This document shows positions 20,066 through 28,792 of a DNA stretch of 64,000 nucleotides, in pieces. A model generated the notes under the pieces. The model was not told the origin of the DNA, made no database searches, and was given only the letters and a program-made list of their open reading frames with translations. The position numbers and the translations under genes were made by a program. Numbering within the stretch: the stretch's first letter is position 1; every line of letters starts with the position of its first letter. Origin of the DNA: WHSW01 sp963828755 (GTDB lineage: Bacteria; Actinomycetota; Thermoleophilia; Solirubrobacterales; 70-9); the NCBI GenBank assembly GCA_963828755.1, contig CAWHFY010000013.1, forward strand, positions 1 to 64,000, read 5' to 3'.

Positions 20066-20905
20066 GTGACGGCCAGGGAAGGTTCGTTTCGGTTCAACGG
20101 GCATCGGATCGCCTACGCCGAGTTCGGCGAGGGCGAGCGAGCGCTGGTGCTCGCCCACGGGCTGCTGATGAACCGGCACATGTACGACCGGCTCGCTCCG
20201 GCGATGGCGAAGCGCGGGATCCGTGTGATCAGCGTCGATCTGCTCGGCCACGGCGCCTCCGACATGCCGACCGACATGCGCGCCTACAACATGCCCGCGT
20301 TCGGCGACCAGCTCGCCGCCCTGTGCGACCACCTGGGGCTCGACCGCCCGATCGTCGGCGGCACTTCGCTGGGCGCCAACGCGGCGCTCGAACTGGCGAC
20401 CCGCCACCCGCGCACGGCGCGCGGGCTGTTCATCGAGATGCCGGTGCTCGACAACGCCCTGGTCGCCGCCGGGTTGATCTTCCTCCCGATCCTGCTCTCG
20501 CTGCGGGTCGCGAAGCCCGCCCTGCGCGGCGTCGCCGCGGTCACCAACCGCATCCCCCGCACGCACTTCCTGGTCGACATCCTGCTCGACTGGACCCGGC
20601 GCCCGCCGGAGGCCTCGGAGGCGGTGCTCGAGGGGATCCTGTTCGGCCGCACCGCGCCGCCGCGCGAGGAGCGCCAGCTGATCGGACTGCCAGCGCTGGT
20701 GATCGGCCACCCCGCCGACCCGCTGCATCCCTTCACCGACTCCGACATGGTCGCCGAGGAGATGCCGCGGGCGCGCCTGGTCGACGCCGAGTCGATCTTC
20801 GAGTGGCGCGTCAACCCCGACCGCCTCGACGACGAGCTCGGGGCCTTCATCGACGACGTTTACGCCTCCGAGCAGGCGGAGAACGCCGCGGGAGCGGCCG
20901 CCTGA
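20066..20905 (+). CDS. Alpha/beta-fold hydrolase
   Basis: Hydrolase of 279 residues. LVLAHGLLMNRHMYDRL carries the oxyanion region, VDLLGHGASD follows strand 4, and the nucleophile elbow is GGTSLGANAAL. GHPADPLHPF gives a probable Asp. Near the end, where the catalytic His normally sits, the sequence reads SIFEWRVNPD and has no His, so the triad may be incomplete or use another residue. It starts 11 bases after metF. No substrate is suggested. The frame is intact. Confidence 0.75.
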   Translation: MTAREGSFRFNGHRIAYAEFGEGERALVLAHGLLMNRHMYDRLAPAMAKRGIRVISVDLLGHGASDMPTDMRAYNMPAFGDQLAALCDHLGLDRPIVGGTSLGANAALELATRHPRTARGLFIEMPVLDNALVAAGLIFLPILLSLRVAKPALRGVAAVTNRIPRTHFLVDILLDWTRRPPEASEAVLEGILFGRTAPPREERQLIGLPALVIGHPADPLHPFTDSDMVAEEMPRARLVDAESIFEWRVNPDRLDDELGAFIDDVYASEQAENAAGAAA

Positions 20906-20946
20906 GCGACCTCGGCAGCCCTTGAGGGCAGCTGAAGGTTGTCCGC

Positions 20947-20952
20947 TACTCT
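20947..20952 (+). promoter_or_regulatory. -10 box TACTCT of the DUF3105 gene
   Basis: TACTCT lies nine bases before ATG 20962 with no Shine-Dalgarno in between, again the leaderless-like arrangement. Confidence 0.4.
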
Positions 20953-20961
20953 GCGCCGTCG

Positions 20962-21727
20962 ATGTCGAGCAAGAGCGAACGTGAACGGCGCCGCGCCGAG
21001 CGCCTGGCCGCCGAGCAGGCGGCCGCCTCATCCGACCGCCGGAGGCTGATCCTCGGTTACGTCGTCGCCGGCGGGCTCGCGCTCGCCGTCGTCGTCGGGC
21101 TCGTGATCGTCGTCGCCTCCAGCGGCGGCGACAAGACCGCCCAGGTCAACGGCGAGGACATCCCCGAGGCCGCCCACATCCAGGTCAACAGCGGCTACCT
21201 GCACGACACGACCCCGGACGGGCGAACCGGACACGCCGCCGCCGGCGATCCAGCAGGGCGATCTGCAGCTCGCCGCCAAGCAGGCCGGCTGCGAGCTGAA
21301 GCTCGATCTCCCGGACGAGGGCAACTCGCACGTCACCAAGCAGAGCGACATCCCCGACTACGGCACCAACCCGCCGACCTCGGGCAACCACAACCCCCAG
21401 CAGCTCGCCGACGGCGCCTACAGCGAGATGCCCGAGACCTGGTACTTCGTTCACTCGATGGAGCACGGCCGGATCGAGATCCAGTACTCGCCGGAGCTGT
21501 CCGAGGCCGACCAGCTCGCGCTCAAGGGCGTCTTCGACCAGCTTCCCGACGGGACCCTGATGTTCCCGAACTCCGAGATGCCCTACGACGTCGCGGTCAC
21601 CGCCTGGACCCAGCTGCTCGGCTGCCCCAAGTACGACGGCGCCGCCACCCTCGACGCGGTGCGCGACTTCCGCGACACCTACCGCGGCCTCGGCCCCGAG
21701 CCGCTGCCGATGACCGTCTCGGGCTGA
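20962..21727 (+). CDS. DUF3105 membrane-anchored protein, frameshifted
   Basis: A positively charged N-terminus (SKSERERRRAERLAAEQ) precedes one membrane helix (LILGYVVAGGLALAVVVGLVIV), and the rest should lie outside. The DUF3105 core shows YGTNPPTSGNHN, the His-containing YFVHSMEHGRIEIQY and TAWTQLLGCPKYD. One extra base near 21227 shifts the frame between DGRTG and PPPAIQQGDLQ; the length is 1 modulo 3. DUF3105 has no settled function. It is found mainly in actinobacteria and relatives. Confidence 0.78.
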
Positions 21728-21741
21728 ATCTCCCCAATCGG

Positions 21742-21772
21742 GGTCCGGATCGGCTTGCCGCCGACCCGGACC
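21742..21772 (+). terminator. Strong stem-loop between the DUF3105 and amidase genes
   Basis: Arms of seven and five base pairs (GGTCCGG and TCGGC with their complements) are separated by one mismatch around a five-base loop. It starts 14 bases after the DUF3105 stop. No T-run follows, so it may be a GC-type terminator, a processing site or part of the amidase leader. Confidence 0.45.
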
Positions 21773-21828
21773 TGCAAACCTGACTCGGCCGGCGAACCTT
21801 CGCCCGGCGAAGCGTGTTTGAGCTCTTG

Positions 21829-23025
21829 ATGCAGCGAATCAGATTGCGATACCTGCTGCCCGCGGCGGTCCTCGCCGCGTTCGTCTGGGTGGCGGCGCCG
21901 GCGCTCAGCTCGCAGCCGTACCTGCCCGGCGCGGTGGACTTCGAGCAGCGCCTCGGCGCAATCGAGCCGGCGGCCGACCTGCCGACCGCGAGGCTGCTGA
22001 CCTCCGCGAAGCGGCTCGGCAAGGGACCGGTCAGCTACCGATCCGCGCCGATCGAGGCGCCCGCTCGCTTCGACCTCGCCGGGCTCGCGGGCGAGCTGCG
22101 ACCGCTCGAGCTGCGCGCCCGCGACGACGGCGGCGAGTGGAGCGAGTGGGTCGAGGCCGAGGACGGCAACCCGGTGTACTTCGGCGGGGCCGACGAGCTG
22201 CAGGTCCGCGCTCGCGGCTGGCGGCCCTCCGGCACCCTTCACTACGTCAACGTCTCGGGCACGACGAGCACCGCCTCAGGCCTGCTCAACGGCGCCCGTG
22301 CGGCGATCAACTCCGCCTTCATCAGCGCCACCTCGATCCTCGAGCCGGCGACGGCCGCCGCGGCGCCGGCCGAGCCCTCGATCGTGACCCGGGCCGACTG
22401 GGGCGCCAATCTGACCCGCGGCGGCTGTCCGCCCCGCGAGGCCCCTGCGTACGGGACGGTGAAGGCCGGGGTGATTCACCACACGGTCAGCGCCAACGAC
22501 TACACGGAGGCGGAGGCGCCAGGGATCGTGCTCGGCATCTGCCGCTATCACCGCAACGCGAACGGCTGGAACGACATCGGCTACCAGGCCCTGGTCGACC
22601 GCTTCGGCAACATCTACCAGGGGCGCGCCGGCGGCATCCGCAAGGCCGTGATCGGCGCCCAGGCGCAGGGCTTCAACGCCCAGACCACCGCGGTCGCGTC
22701 GATCGGCACCCATACGAAGGAGGCGCCGACCCAGGCGGCGACCAAGGCGATCGTGAACTACCTCGCGTGGAAGCTCACCGTGCATCACCTGACCGCCAGC
22801 GGCAAGACCACGCTGACCTCCGCCGGCGGCGACTTGAGCCGCTACCCCGCCGGGCGCCGGGTGCGCCTCAACCGGGTGTTCGGCCACGGGACCGTCGGCC
22901 TCACCGCGTGCCCGGGCGACGTGCTCGCCGCGATGATCCCGCAGATCCGCAGCCGGATCCAGGCGCGGATCGATCGCTTCGGCGGCGTCACCGAGCCGCC
23001 CGGCGGCGGCGTGACGCCGAAGTAG
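21829..23025 (+). CDS. Secreted PGRP-type N-acetylmuramoyl-L-alanine amidase
   Basis: Peptidoglycan hydrolase of 398 residues that would cut the amide between MurNAc and the stem peptide. It has a signal or anchor helix (LLPAAVLAAFVWVAAPALS), an N-terminal domain of about 150 residues, then an Amidase_2/PGRP domain starting at IVTRADWGANL. The zinc site is visible: VIHHTVS, FGHGTVG and TACPGD. NDIGYQALVDRFGNIYQGR is the family core. ATG 21829 was chosen over GTG 21814, since the hydrophobic segment follows directly. The frame is intact. Its place beside a DUF3105 protein and envelope genes suits cell-wall turnover. Confidence 0.88.
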   Translation: MQRIRLRYLLPAAVLAAFVWVAAPALSSQPYLPGAVDFEQRLGAIEPAADLPTARLLTSAKRLGKGPVSYRSAPIEAPARFDLAGLAGELRPLELRARDDGGEWSEWVEAEDGNPVYFGGADELQVRARGWRPSGTLHYVNVSGTTSTASGLLNGARAAINSAFISATSILEPATAAAAPAEPSIVTRADWGANLTRGGCPPREAPAYGTVKAGVIHHTVSANDYTEAEAPGIVLGICRYHRNANGWNDIGYQALVDRFGNIYQGRAGGIRKAVIGAQAQGFNAQTTAVASIGTHTKEAPTQAATKAIVNYLAWKLTVHHLTASGKTTLTSAGGDLSRYPAGRRVRLNRVFGHGTVGLTACPGDVLAAMIPQIRSRIQARIDRFGGVTEPPGGGVTPK

Positions 23026-23033
23026 CCGCTCGG

Positions 23034-23963
23034 CTACGCCCGGTAGGCGGGGAAGAAGTCCCCGGCATCGCGGTCGCCGGCGAGCTCGGCGTACACGTCC
23101 GGGTCGCAGACGATCTCGTGGGTCGAGAACGCGAGCTCCGCGTTCGCGAAGCCGCGCTTGAACGCCTCGAGCCCGTCGCCGGCGACGAGGCCGCCGCCGA
23201 GGTTGAGCGGCAGCTCCAGCTCGTCGGCGAGGTCGAGCATCGCAACGACCACGTTCTTGAACGGCGAGGCGTCGCGGGCGCGATCGGCGGTGCCCCCGAG
23301 GTAGTAGTGGAGGACCCCGTCACTGACCGCGGCGATCGCCGCCGCACCGATCTCGCCCTCGCGGCGCGCGGCCACCAGCCAGCTGCGCTCGAACGACAGC
23401 ACAGCGTCGAAGTAGTCGCGAGCGAAGAAGTAGCGCTCGGCGGCATCGGCGCGGCGCATCGTCTGCTCGTAGGCGGCCGCGAAGGCGTCGCGGTCCGCGG
23501 TGGCGCTGGCCGGGCCGGAGATCGGCTCCACCACCCAGCCGGCCCGGTCGTTGGCGCGCACCTGCTCGGCGAGCCGGGCGCGTACCCGGCGCTCGAGCGC
23601 CGGGTCGTGGACGAGCACCTTCGAGCGTTCGCGCGCGCCACCCAGCCAGGGTTCGCCCGCGAGCCGCTCGCGGGCGAAGACGCTGACCAGCCCGGTCGCG
23701 CTCCAGTCGACCTGGTCCGGCGCCGGCGCCGATCCCGGTCCGATCACGACGCCACCGGGATAGGCGTACGGGGAGATCGCGTCGATGCGCGGCGCCTCGA
23801 GCTCGCGCACGATCAGCGGCACCAACGCCGTGCGCTCGTCGGACTCGATTCGCAGCGTGTGGGTGGCGCCTTCCGCCGCCAGGAACTGCGGCGAGCGGAA
23901 GAACTCGTCGCCCGACGCCGCAGCGCCGCCGTCGGCGAGCAGCGCCGCGGTCGCTAGTCCCAC
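23034..23963 (-). CDS. FemAB/GNAT-like acyltransferase
   Basis: About 309 residues with the FemAB-like double-GNAT layout: an N-terminal half with FFRSPQFLAAEGATHTL and a C-terminal Acetyltransf_6-like half with RYFFARDYFDAVLSFERSWLVAARREGEIGAAAIAAVSDGVLHYYLGG. Proteins of this group add aminoacyl or acyl groups, often to peptidoglycan precursors or surface polymers. GTG 23963 overlaps the end of the upstream acetyltransferase gene, so the two are coupled. The location next to sugar-transfer genes suggests surface polymer modification, which is inference. Confidence 0.7.
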   Translation of the reverse strand: MGLATAALLADGGAAASGDEFFRSPQFLAAEGATHTLRIESDERTALVPLIVRELEAPRIDAISPYAYPGGVVIGPGSAPAPDQVDWSATGLVSVFARERLAGEPWLGGARERSKVLVHDPALERRVRARLAEQVRANDRAGWVVEPISGPASATADRDAFAAAYEQTMRRADAAERYFFARDYFDAVLSFERSWLVAARREGEIGAAAIAAVSDGVLHYYLGGTADRARDASPFKNVVVAMLDLADELELPLNLGGGLVAGDGLEAFKRGFANAELAFSTHEIVCDPDVYAELAGDRDAGDFFPAYRA

Positions 23964-24481
23964 CCGGTGAAGTCCTCGGGCAGCAGGCCCCAGACCTGGT
24001 TGTCGACCGCCTCGGAGCCGCGGCGGATCGCCTTGCGCATGACGCCCTCGCAGCGAAAGCCGAGGTAGGTGACGACCTTCTGGGCCGCCTCGTTGGTGGC
24101 CGGGATCTCGGCGTGGATCCGATGGGCCTCGTACTCGGAGAAGGCGCGGTTGCAGGCCTGGCGCTCGGCCTCGCGGGCGACCCCCTTGCCCCACGCCCCA
24201 GGGTCGCCGACCAGCACCGCGAGCTCCGGCCCGAGCTGACGCTCGAGGCCGAACAGGGCGACGAAGCCGACGGCCGTGTCGTCCCCGTCGATCGTGATCG
24301 CCCACTTGCGGTCCTCGGAGGTGTCCATCGCTCGCGCGACCCAGCCGGCGGCGTTGTCGAGGGTGAACGAATCGCGACTGCCGACCAGGTCGGCGGTCAC
24401 CCGCTCGTCGTTGAACCAGCGGTGGACCGCCTCGGCGTCGTCGGGGCGGAAGTCGCGGAGCTCTACCGCGGCGCGGGGCAC
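23954..24481 (-). CDS. GNAT family N-acetyltransferase (RimJ/RimL-like)
   Basis: Acetyltransferase of 175 residues. It has the RimJ-type start ELRDFRPDDAEAVHRWFNDERV, the acetyl-CoA loop region GDPGAWGKGVAREAERQACNRAF (motif A, with G-x-G) and the motif B stretch RIHAEIPATNEAAQKVVTYLGFRCEGVMRKAI. It likely acetylates an amino group of a small molecule, an amino-sugar nucleotide or a protein. GTG 24481 is 10 bases after the sugar transferase stop on the same strand. The substrate is not shown by the sequence. Confidence 0.82.
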   Translation of the reverse strand: MPRAAVELRDFRPDDAEAVHRWFNDERVTADLVGSRDSFTLDNAAGWVARAMDTSEDRKWAITIDGDDTAVGFVALFGLERQLGPELAVLVGDPGAWGKGVAREAERQACNRAFSEYEAHRIHAEIPATNEAAQKVVTYLGFRCEGVMRKAIRRGSEAVDNQVWGLLPEDFTGWD

Positions 24482-24491
24482 GTGCGAAACG

Positions 24492-25094
24492 CTACCCGTA
24501 GAGGCCCTGGCCGGTGATCAGCAGCCTGGCGGTGCGGGCGAGGATGCGCAGGTCGAGCGCCGCGGTCCGGTGCTCGACGTACCAGACGTCGAGCTCGATC
24601 CGCTCGTCCCACGGGATCCCAGCGCGGCCGTTGACCTGCGCCCACCCGGTCAGCCCGGGCTTCACCTCGAGCCGGCGCCGCTGATGCGGCGTGTACTCGT
24701 CGACCTGGGCGGCCAGGGTCGGCCGCGGGCCGACCACCGCCATCTCGCCGCGGACCACGTTGACCAGGTTGGGCAGCTCGTCGAGCGAGAAGCGGCGCAG
24801 GAACTCGCCGACGCGGGTCACCCGTGGGTCGCCCGCGAGCACCGGGGTGCCGACGCCGACCGGGTCGTTGCCCGTGTGCATCGTGCGCAACTTGTAGAGC
24901 TCGAACTCGACCCCGTCGCGGCCGACCCGTCGCGCCAGGTAGAGGACCGGCCCGCGGGAGTCGAGCTTGATCGCGAGCGCCGCGAGCGCCAGCACCGGCG
25001 CCGAGACGACCAGGGCGACGATCGCGATCGCGACATCCAGCCACCGCGGCAGGCCGCGCGAGCGGCGCGCGGCGAGCGGCGAGCGGCGATTCAC
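24492..25094 (-). CDS. Initiating sugar transferase (WcaJ/PglC-like polyprenyl-phosphate glycosyl-1-phosphate transferase)
   Basis: Bacterial sugar transferase of 200 residues that loads a sugar-1-phosphate onto undecaprenyl phosphate. One N-terminal hydrophobic segment (VAIAIVALVVSAPVLALAALAI) precedes the conserved core: GPVLYLARRVGRDGVEFELYKLRTM, FLRRFSLDELPNLVNVVRGEM, the catalytic region SLDELPN, VGPRPTL and KPGLTGWAQVNGR. GTG 25094 overlaps the stop of the glycosyltransferase upstream (GTGA). The short length, without the long WcaJ N-terminal region, resembles the PglC type. It probably starts the surface polymer whose other genes surround it. Confidence 0.9.
   Translation of the reverse strand: MNRRSPLAARRSRGLPRWLDVAIAIVALVVSAPVLALAALAIKLDSRGPVLYLARRVGRDGVEFELYKLRTMHTGNDPVGVGTPVLAGDPRVTRVGEFLRRFSLDELPNLVNVVRGEMAVVGPRPTLAAQVDEYTPHQRRRLEVKPGLTGWAQVNGRAGIPWDERIELDVWYVEHRTAALDLRILARTARLLITGQGLYG
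25071..25084 (-). repeat. Two tandem GCTCGCC heptamers
   Basis: Two exact copies of GCTCGCC (read on the minus strand) with degenerate copies on both sides, at the 5' end of the sugar transferase gene. The same heptamer forms the array at 50427-50455. Confidence 0.5.
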
Positions 25095-26209
25095 CTCGTC
25101 CCCTCCGCCTTCTCCCACGCCCCCGGCGTCCCGCCGCGCATCCGGTCCCAGAGGCCGGCGGCGATCGAGGCGGTCATCAGCACGTAGTAGCGGGCGATCC
25201 GCAGCGGCGCCAGCGGCAGCGGACCGGCGAGCGCCGCGGCGAGCAGCAGCGCGAGCTGTGCCGCGAGGGTGATCGCGTAGACCGTCCCGGCGTCGAGCAG
25301 CGCCAGGTTCGTGATCAGGGCGATCAGGTGCAGGAACGGTGACGCGTAGCGGAGCAGCCGGTGGCTGGCGATCTCGAACCCGTAGGCCAGGCCGTAGCCG
25401 CGCGGGTCGATCATCCCGTCGCCGACGACCTCGTCCCAGATCCCGCGCATCATCCGCCGCTTGCGGGCGAACTCGCCCTCCGTCGTCGCGACCATCTTCT
25501 CCTCCGAGATCGCCGCCGGCGCGTAGACGGAGCGCAGGCCGCGCTTCGCGAGCATGAACGGGAACGAGAGGTCGTGGCTCGACGCGGGCCCGAGCGGGAT
25601 GTAGGCGGAGGCGCGGACCGCGTAGATCGCGCCGTTGCCCGCGGTGATCCCGGCGAAGCCCGACTCGCGCTCGCGGATCGCCAGCTCGTACCTCCAGTAG
25701 GCGCCCTCCTGGTTGGCGCCGCCCTGGTCGAGCAGCCGCGCCTGGCCGCTGACGTAGCCGACGTCCGGGTCGGCGAACGGGGCGACCAGCTCGCGCAGCG
25801 CGTCGGGGTCCCAGCTCGCGTTCGCGTCGCTGAACGCCAGCAGCTCGCCGCTGGCGCGCTCGGCGGCGGCGTTCTGGGCGGGCAGCTTGCCGGCTCGCTC
25901 GAGCTCGAGCACGTGATCGGCGCCTGCCTCGCGCGCGAGCGCCGCGGTCCGGTCGACCGAGGCGTCGTCGGCGACGATCACCTCGAGCAGCTCGCGCGGG
26001 TAATCGAGCGCGAGCGCGTTGACCACCTTGGCCGCGATCACGTCCGCCTCGTCGTGGGCGGCGATGATCAGCGAGACCGACGGCAGCTCGGCCGGCCGGC
26101 GGGCCGGCGGGCGCGGCCGCGCGAGGGCGAGCAGCAGCAGCGGGTAGCCGAGGTGGGTGTAGACGAGCAGCCCCACCGAGGCCCAGAAGAGAATCTCGAG
26201 CACGGACAT
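25091..26209 (-). CDS. Membrane glycosyltransferase family 2
   Basis: Processive-type GT2 of 372 residues. An N-terminal helix (ILFWASVGLLVYTHLGYPLLLLAL) leads to the GT-A domain: VSLIIAAHDEADVI, VIVADDASVDRT with the nucleotide-binding Asp, GELLAFSDANASWDPDAL (the metal-binding D-x-D-like region) and the RKRRMMRG box in place of QxxRW. Several C-terminal helices follow (FLHLIALITNLALLDAG and on). It should add sugars from nucleotide donors at the membrane. ATG 26209 lies eight bases after the end of the GT4 gene, in one operon with the sugar transferase. Confidence 0.85.
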   Translation of the reverse strand: MSVLEILFWASVGLLVYTHLGYPLLLLALARPRPPARRPAELPSVSLIIAAHDEADVIAAKVVNALALDYPRELLEVIVADDASVDRTAALAREAGADHVLELERAGKLPAQNAAAERASGELLAFSDANASWDPDALRELVAPFADPDVGYVSGQARLLDQGGANQEGAYWRYELAIRERESGFAGITAGNGAIYAVRASAYIPLGPASSHDLSFPFMLAKRGLRSVYAPAAISEEKMVATTEGEFARKRRMMRGIWDEVVGDGMIDPRGYGLAYGFEIASHRLLRYASPFLHLIALITNLALLDAGTVYAITLAAQLALLLAAALAGPLPLAPLRIARYYVLMTASIAAGLWDRMRGGTPGAWEKAEGTR

Positions 26210-26217
26210 CGCGGCGA

Positions 26218-27322
26218 TTATCGGTCCAAGAGCCCGCGATAGACCGCGAGCGTGCGCGCGGCGACCTGGTCCCACGAGTACTCGCCCGCCGCGACGCGCG
26301 CCGCGGCGGCGGCGAGTCGCTCGCGGGCCGCCGGGATCGCCGAGCAGTTCCTCGAGCGCCGCGGTAAGCGAGGCGGGATCTCCGGGGGCCACGAGGCGCA
26401 GCGCTTCGTCGCGCTCGCCGACCTCGGTGAAGCCGCCGACGGCGCTGGCGATGATCGGCTTCCCGAACGCGAGCGCGGTGTACAGCACGCCGGACTGCTC
26501 GATCGCCCGGTAGGGCAGCGCGACGATGTCGGCGCGGCGGAAGAAGGCGGGGATCTCCGGGTCGGTGACGAAGCGGTCGACGAAGCGCACCGTCCCCCGG
26601 CAGCGCTCGGCGAGCCGGCGCAGCGGCGCCAGGTCCATCCGCGGCATTCCGACCACCCACAGCTCGGCGCCCTCGATCCCGGCGAAGGCCTCGAGCAGCA
26701 CGTCGACGCCCTTGTACGGGCGGACGAGGCCGAAGCAGAGGACGACCGGGCCCTCGACCGCGGCGAGCTCGGCGGGCAGAGGAACCTCGTGCGCCTGGTG
26801 GGTCAGGTGCTCGAAGGCGCCGTGGGCGATGCGATGCACCCGGGTCGGATCGCTGACCAGCTCGCGCAGCTCGGCCGCCCCGTGCTCGGAGTGCGCGATC
26901 ACCGCGTCCATGCGATCGAGCAGCGCCCGCTGGCGCCGACGCGCCCGGCCGGAGGCAGGCAGCGGATAGTGGACCGTGTAGACGCGCGGGCGCTTCGGCA
27001 GCAGATAGCGATCGACGTCGGGGACGCTGAGCCACTGCAGGTGGACGACGTCCGCGGCGGCGGCGTGGGTGCGCATGCGGCGCATCCCGGGGACGTGCTC
27101 GGCCAGCCGCAGCCCGCGGCGCGCGGGCGCCTCGAGCCCGCGCGCGGTCGAGCGGCGGTAAAAGAGCTCGGTCACCTCATAGCCGTCGACCGCGGGCACC
27201 GGCCCGTATTCGAACCGGCTCGTGACCAGCTCGACCGCAACGCCCGCGCGCGCCAGCGCCGCGCAGAGGGCGCGGTCATACGGCGGCGTGAAGGCCGGGG
27301 GATCGACGATCTGGACCCGCAT
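26218..27322 (-). CDS. Glycosyltransferase family 4, frameshifted near the C-terminus
   Basis: GT-B fold retaining glycosyltransferase of about 368 residues. The N-terminal acceptor domain has AHSEHGAAELRELV. The C-terminal donor domain has VVLCFGLVRPYKGVDVLLEAF, ELWVVGMPRMDL, ADIVALPYRAIEQSGVLYTALAFGKPIIAS (the donor phosphate region) and VGGFTEV. One extra base near 26328 shifts the last 40 residues; the other frame gives ARERLAAAAARVAAGEYSW and stops at TAA 26220-26218. The length is 1 modulo 3. It is the first gene of the minus-strand operon GT4-GT2-sugar transferase-GNAT-FemAB. Confidence 0.82.
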
Positions 27323-27339
27323 CGAGGACGATTGTTCCG

Positions 27340-28299
27340 ATGGACCTCAGCTATTGCGTCGTGAACACCAACGGGCGGGAGCTTCTGCTCGCCTGCCTAC
27401 GGTCGATTCGCGACCACGGGCCGGCCGATCTCGAGACCGAGGTGCTCGTCTACGACAACGCGTCAGACGACGGGTCGGCCGACGCGGTCGAGGCCTGGAA
27501 CGCCTCCGGCGAGCGGCCTCGGCGAGCGGCTGCGGCTGCTGCCGGGCGAGCGCCGGGAGGGCAAGGCGGCGCTCGACAGCGCCCTGCTCGAGGCGGCGAG
27601 CGGCGACCTCTGCCTGCTGCTCAACGAGGACTCGGAGCTGCGGCCGGGCGCCGTCGCGGCGCTGCTCGAGGCGCTGCGCGCGGATCGGCGCGCGGGCGCG
27701 GCGGGAGCCATGCTGCTCGACCCCGAGGGCGTGGCCCAGCCCTGCGCCTGGCGGCTCCCCGGGGTCGGCACCTCGCTCGCCTCGGCGCTCTTCCTGCACC
27801 GCGCACTGGTCACCGAGAGCGGCGGCGACCGCGCCCGCACGAGGTCGGCTGGGTGCAGTCGGCGGCGATGCTGGTGCGACGCGACGCCGCATCCGCCCTC
27901 GGCTACCTCGACCCGGCGTTCTTCGTCTACTCGGACGAGACGGACTTCTGCAAGCGGCTGCACGACGCGGGCTGGCGGATCCTCCACGTCCCCGGCGCCG
28001 AGGTCATCCACCATGAGCAGCTCGCCACCGACCTGGCGGCGCGCGACCGGCGGATCGTCGAGTTCCACCGTGGGCGCGACCTCTACCTTCGAAAGCACCA
28101 CGGCGCTGCGGTCGCGCTCGCCTGCCGGCCGCTGAACGCCTGGCCCTACGCCGTGCGCGCGCTGGCCGCCCTGGTGCTGCCCGGCCACGACCCGCGCCTC
28201 TACCTCGCCCACGCGCGCCAAGCGTTCCGCCCAGGGCACGGCGAGGGCCTTCGCGAGGCGGCGACGGCCTACAACGCGGCGCGGTCGCGGCGCAGCTGA
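27340..28299 (+). CDS. Glycosyltransferase family 2 (rhamnosyltransferase-like), two frameshifts
   Basis: Soluble GT2 of about 319 residues. Its pieces are DLSYCVVNTNGRELLLACLRSI and VYDNASDDGSADAV at the N-terminus, then in another frame SGDLCLLLNEDSELRPGAVAALLEAL, and back in the first frame WVQSAAMLVRRDAASALGYLDPAFFVYSDETDFCKRLHDAGWRI. VYSDETDF is the usual acceptor/base region. The frame breaks near 27518 (one extra base, in a GGCGAGC-rich stretch) and near 27838 (one base missing), so the total length is unchanged. It is divergent from the GT4 gene, 17 bases away. The sugar is unknown. Confidence 0.75.
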   Translation: MDLSYCVVNTNGRELLLACLRSIRDHGPADLETEVLVYDNASDDGSADAVEAWNASGERPRRAAAAAAGRAPGGQGGARQRPARGGERRPLPAAQRGLGAAAGRRRGAARGAARGSARGRGGSHAARPRGRGPALRLAAPRGRHLARLGALPAPRTGHRERRRPRPHEVGWVQSAAMLVRRDAASALGYLDPAFFVYSDETDFCKRLHDAGWRILHVPGAEVIHHEQLATDLAARDRRIVEFHRGRDLYLRKHHGAAVALACRPLNAWPYAVRALAALVLPGHDPRLYLAHARQAFRPGHGEGLREAATAYNAARSRRS

Positions 28300-28724
28300 G
28301 CCAGGCCCACCACCGCGAACAGCAGGCCGGTCGCCAGGTGAAGGACCGCGTCGCGCTCGTTGTTCGGGAAGCTGAACACGTACGCGGGTTGGGTGCTCGC
28401 GAGCGCCCAGAGCCCGGTCACGAGCAGCGCCCCGGCGGCCGCGAACGCGTACAGCAGCGCCCACGCCGGGCGGCTCGCGAAGATCAGGCCGGGCCCGAAC
28501 AGCAAGAGGCCGGAGAGCGCGTGGACGCCGTTGAAGTCGACCCAGAGGACGGTCTCGGTCGCGGCGCCGTTGCCGAAGTCGAGGCTCGGCTCGGCGATGA
28601 ACCCGGCCAGGGCCCAGCCCAGCTGAAAGACGCAGATCCCGAGGACCCACTTCTGCGCCGGGGTCCAGGAGCCGATCGAGGCCGCGTTGAACGAGCGGCG
28701 GGCTGGCTGGGCGTGGGCTGACAT
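28269..28724 (-). CDS. DUF4383 membrane protein
   Basis: Small membrane protein of 151 residues with four hydrophobic segments: WVLGICVFQLGWALAGFI, VHALSGLLLFGPGLIFA, WALLYAFAAAGALLVTGLWAL and LHLATGLLFAVVGLA. This matches the DUF4383 layout; members are actinobacterial and without known function. ATG 28724 has GGAGCAG at a good distance. It is divergent from a TetR gene with a clean palindrome between them, so it is probably the target of that regulator. Its last 31 bases overlap the converging glycosyltransferase gene. Confidence 0.75.
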   Translation of the reverse strand: MSAHAQPARRSFNAASIGSWTPAQKWVLGICVFQLGWALAGFIAEPSLDFGNGAATETVLWVDFNGVHALSGLLLFGPGLIFASRPAWALLYAFAAAGALLVTGLWALASTQPAYVFSFPNNERDAVLHLATGLLFAVVGLAQLRRDRAAL

Positions 28725-28752
28725 CGCTGCTCCTTGTCGTCGGCGACGAGGA

Positions 28753-28776
28753 CTAACCTAACGCTCATTAGGTTAG
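28753..28776 (+). promoter_or_regulatory. TetR-type operator: 9-bp perfect inverted repeat
   Basis: CTAACCTAA and TTAGGTTAG form a perfect nine-base inverted repeat with a six-base spacer, in the 68-base gap between the DUF4383 gene and the TetR gene. Its A+T content stands out from the surroundings. Most likely it is the binding site of the adjacent TetR protein, controlling both genes. Confidence 0.75.
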
Positions 28777-28792
28777 CGCGAATGAAGGCTCG

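Noticed and set aside
21728..21828. c-di-AMP (ydaO-type) riboswitch before the amidase gene
   Set aside because: The conserved ydaO core sequence is not present; only a plain stem-loop is seen.
25091..27322. A single 743-codon fusion of GT4 and GT2 glycosyltransferases
   Set aside because: The open frame arises because the GT4 frameshift near 26328 runs into the GT2 frame. The GT4 proper end (TAA 26220-26218) and the GT2 ATG 26209 are both visible.
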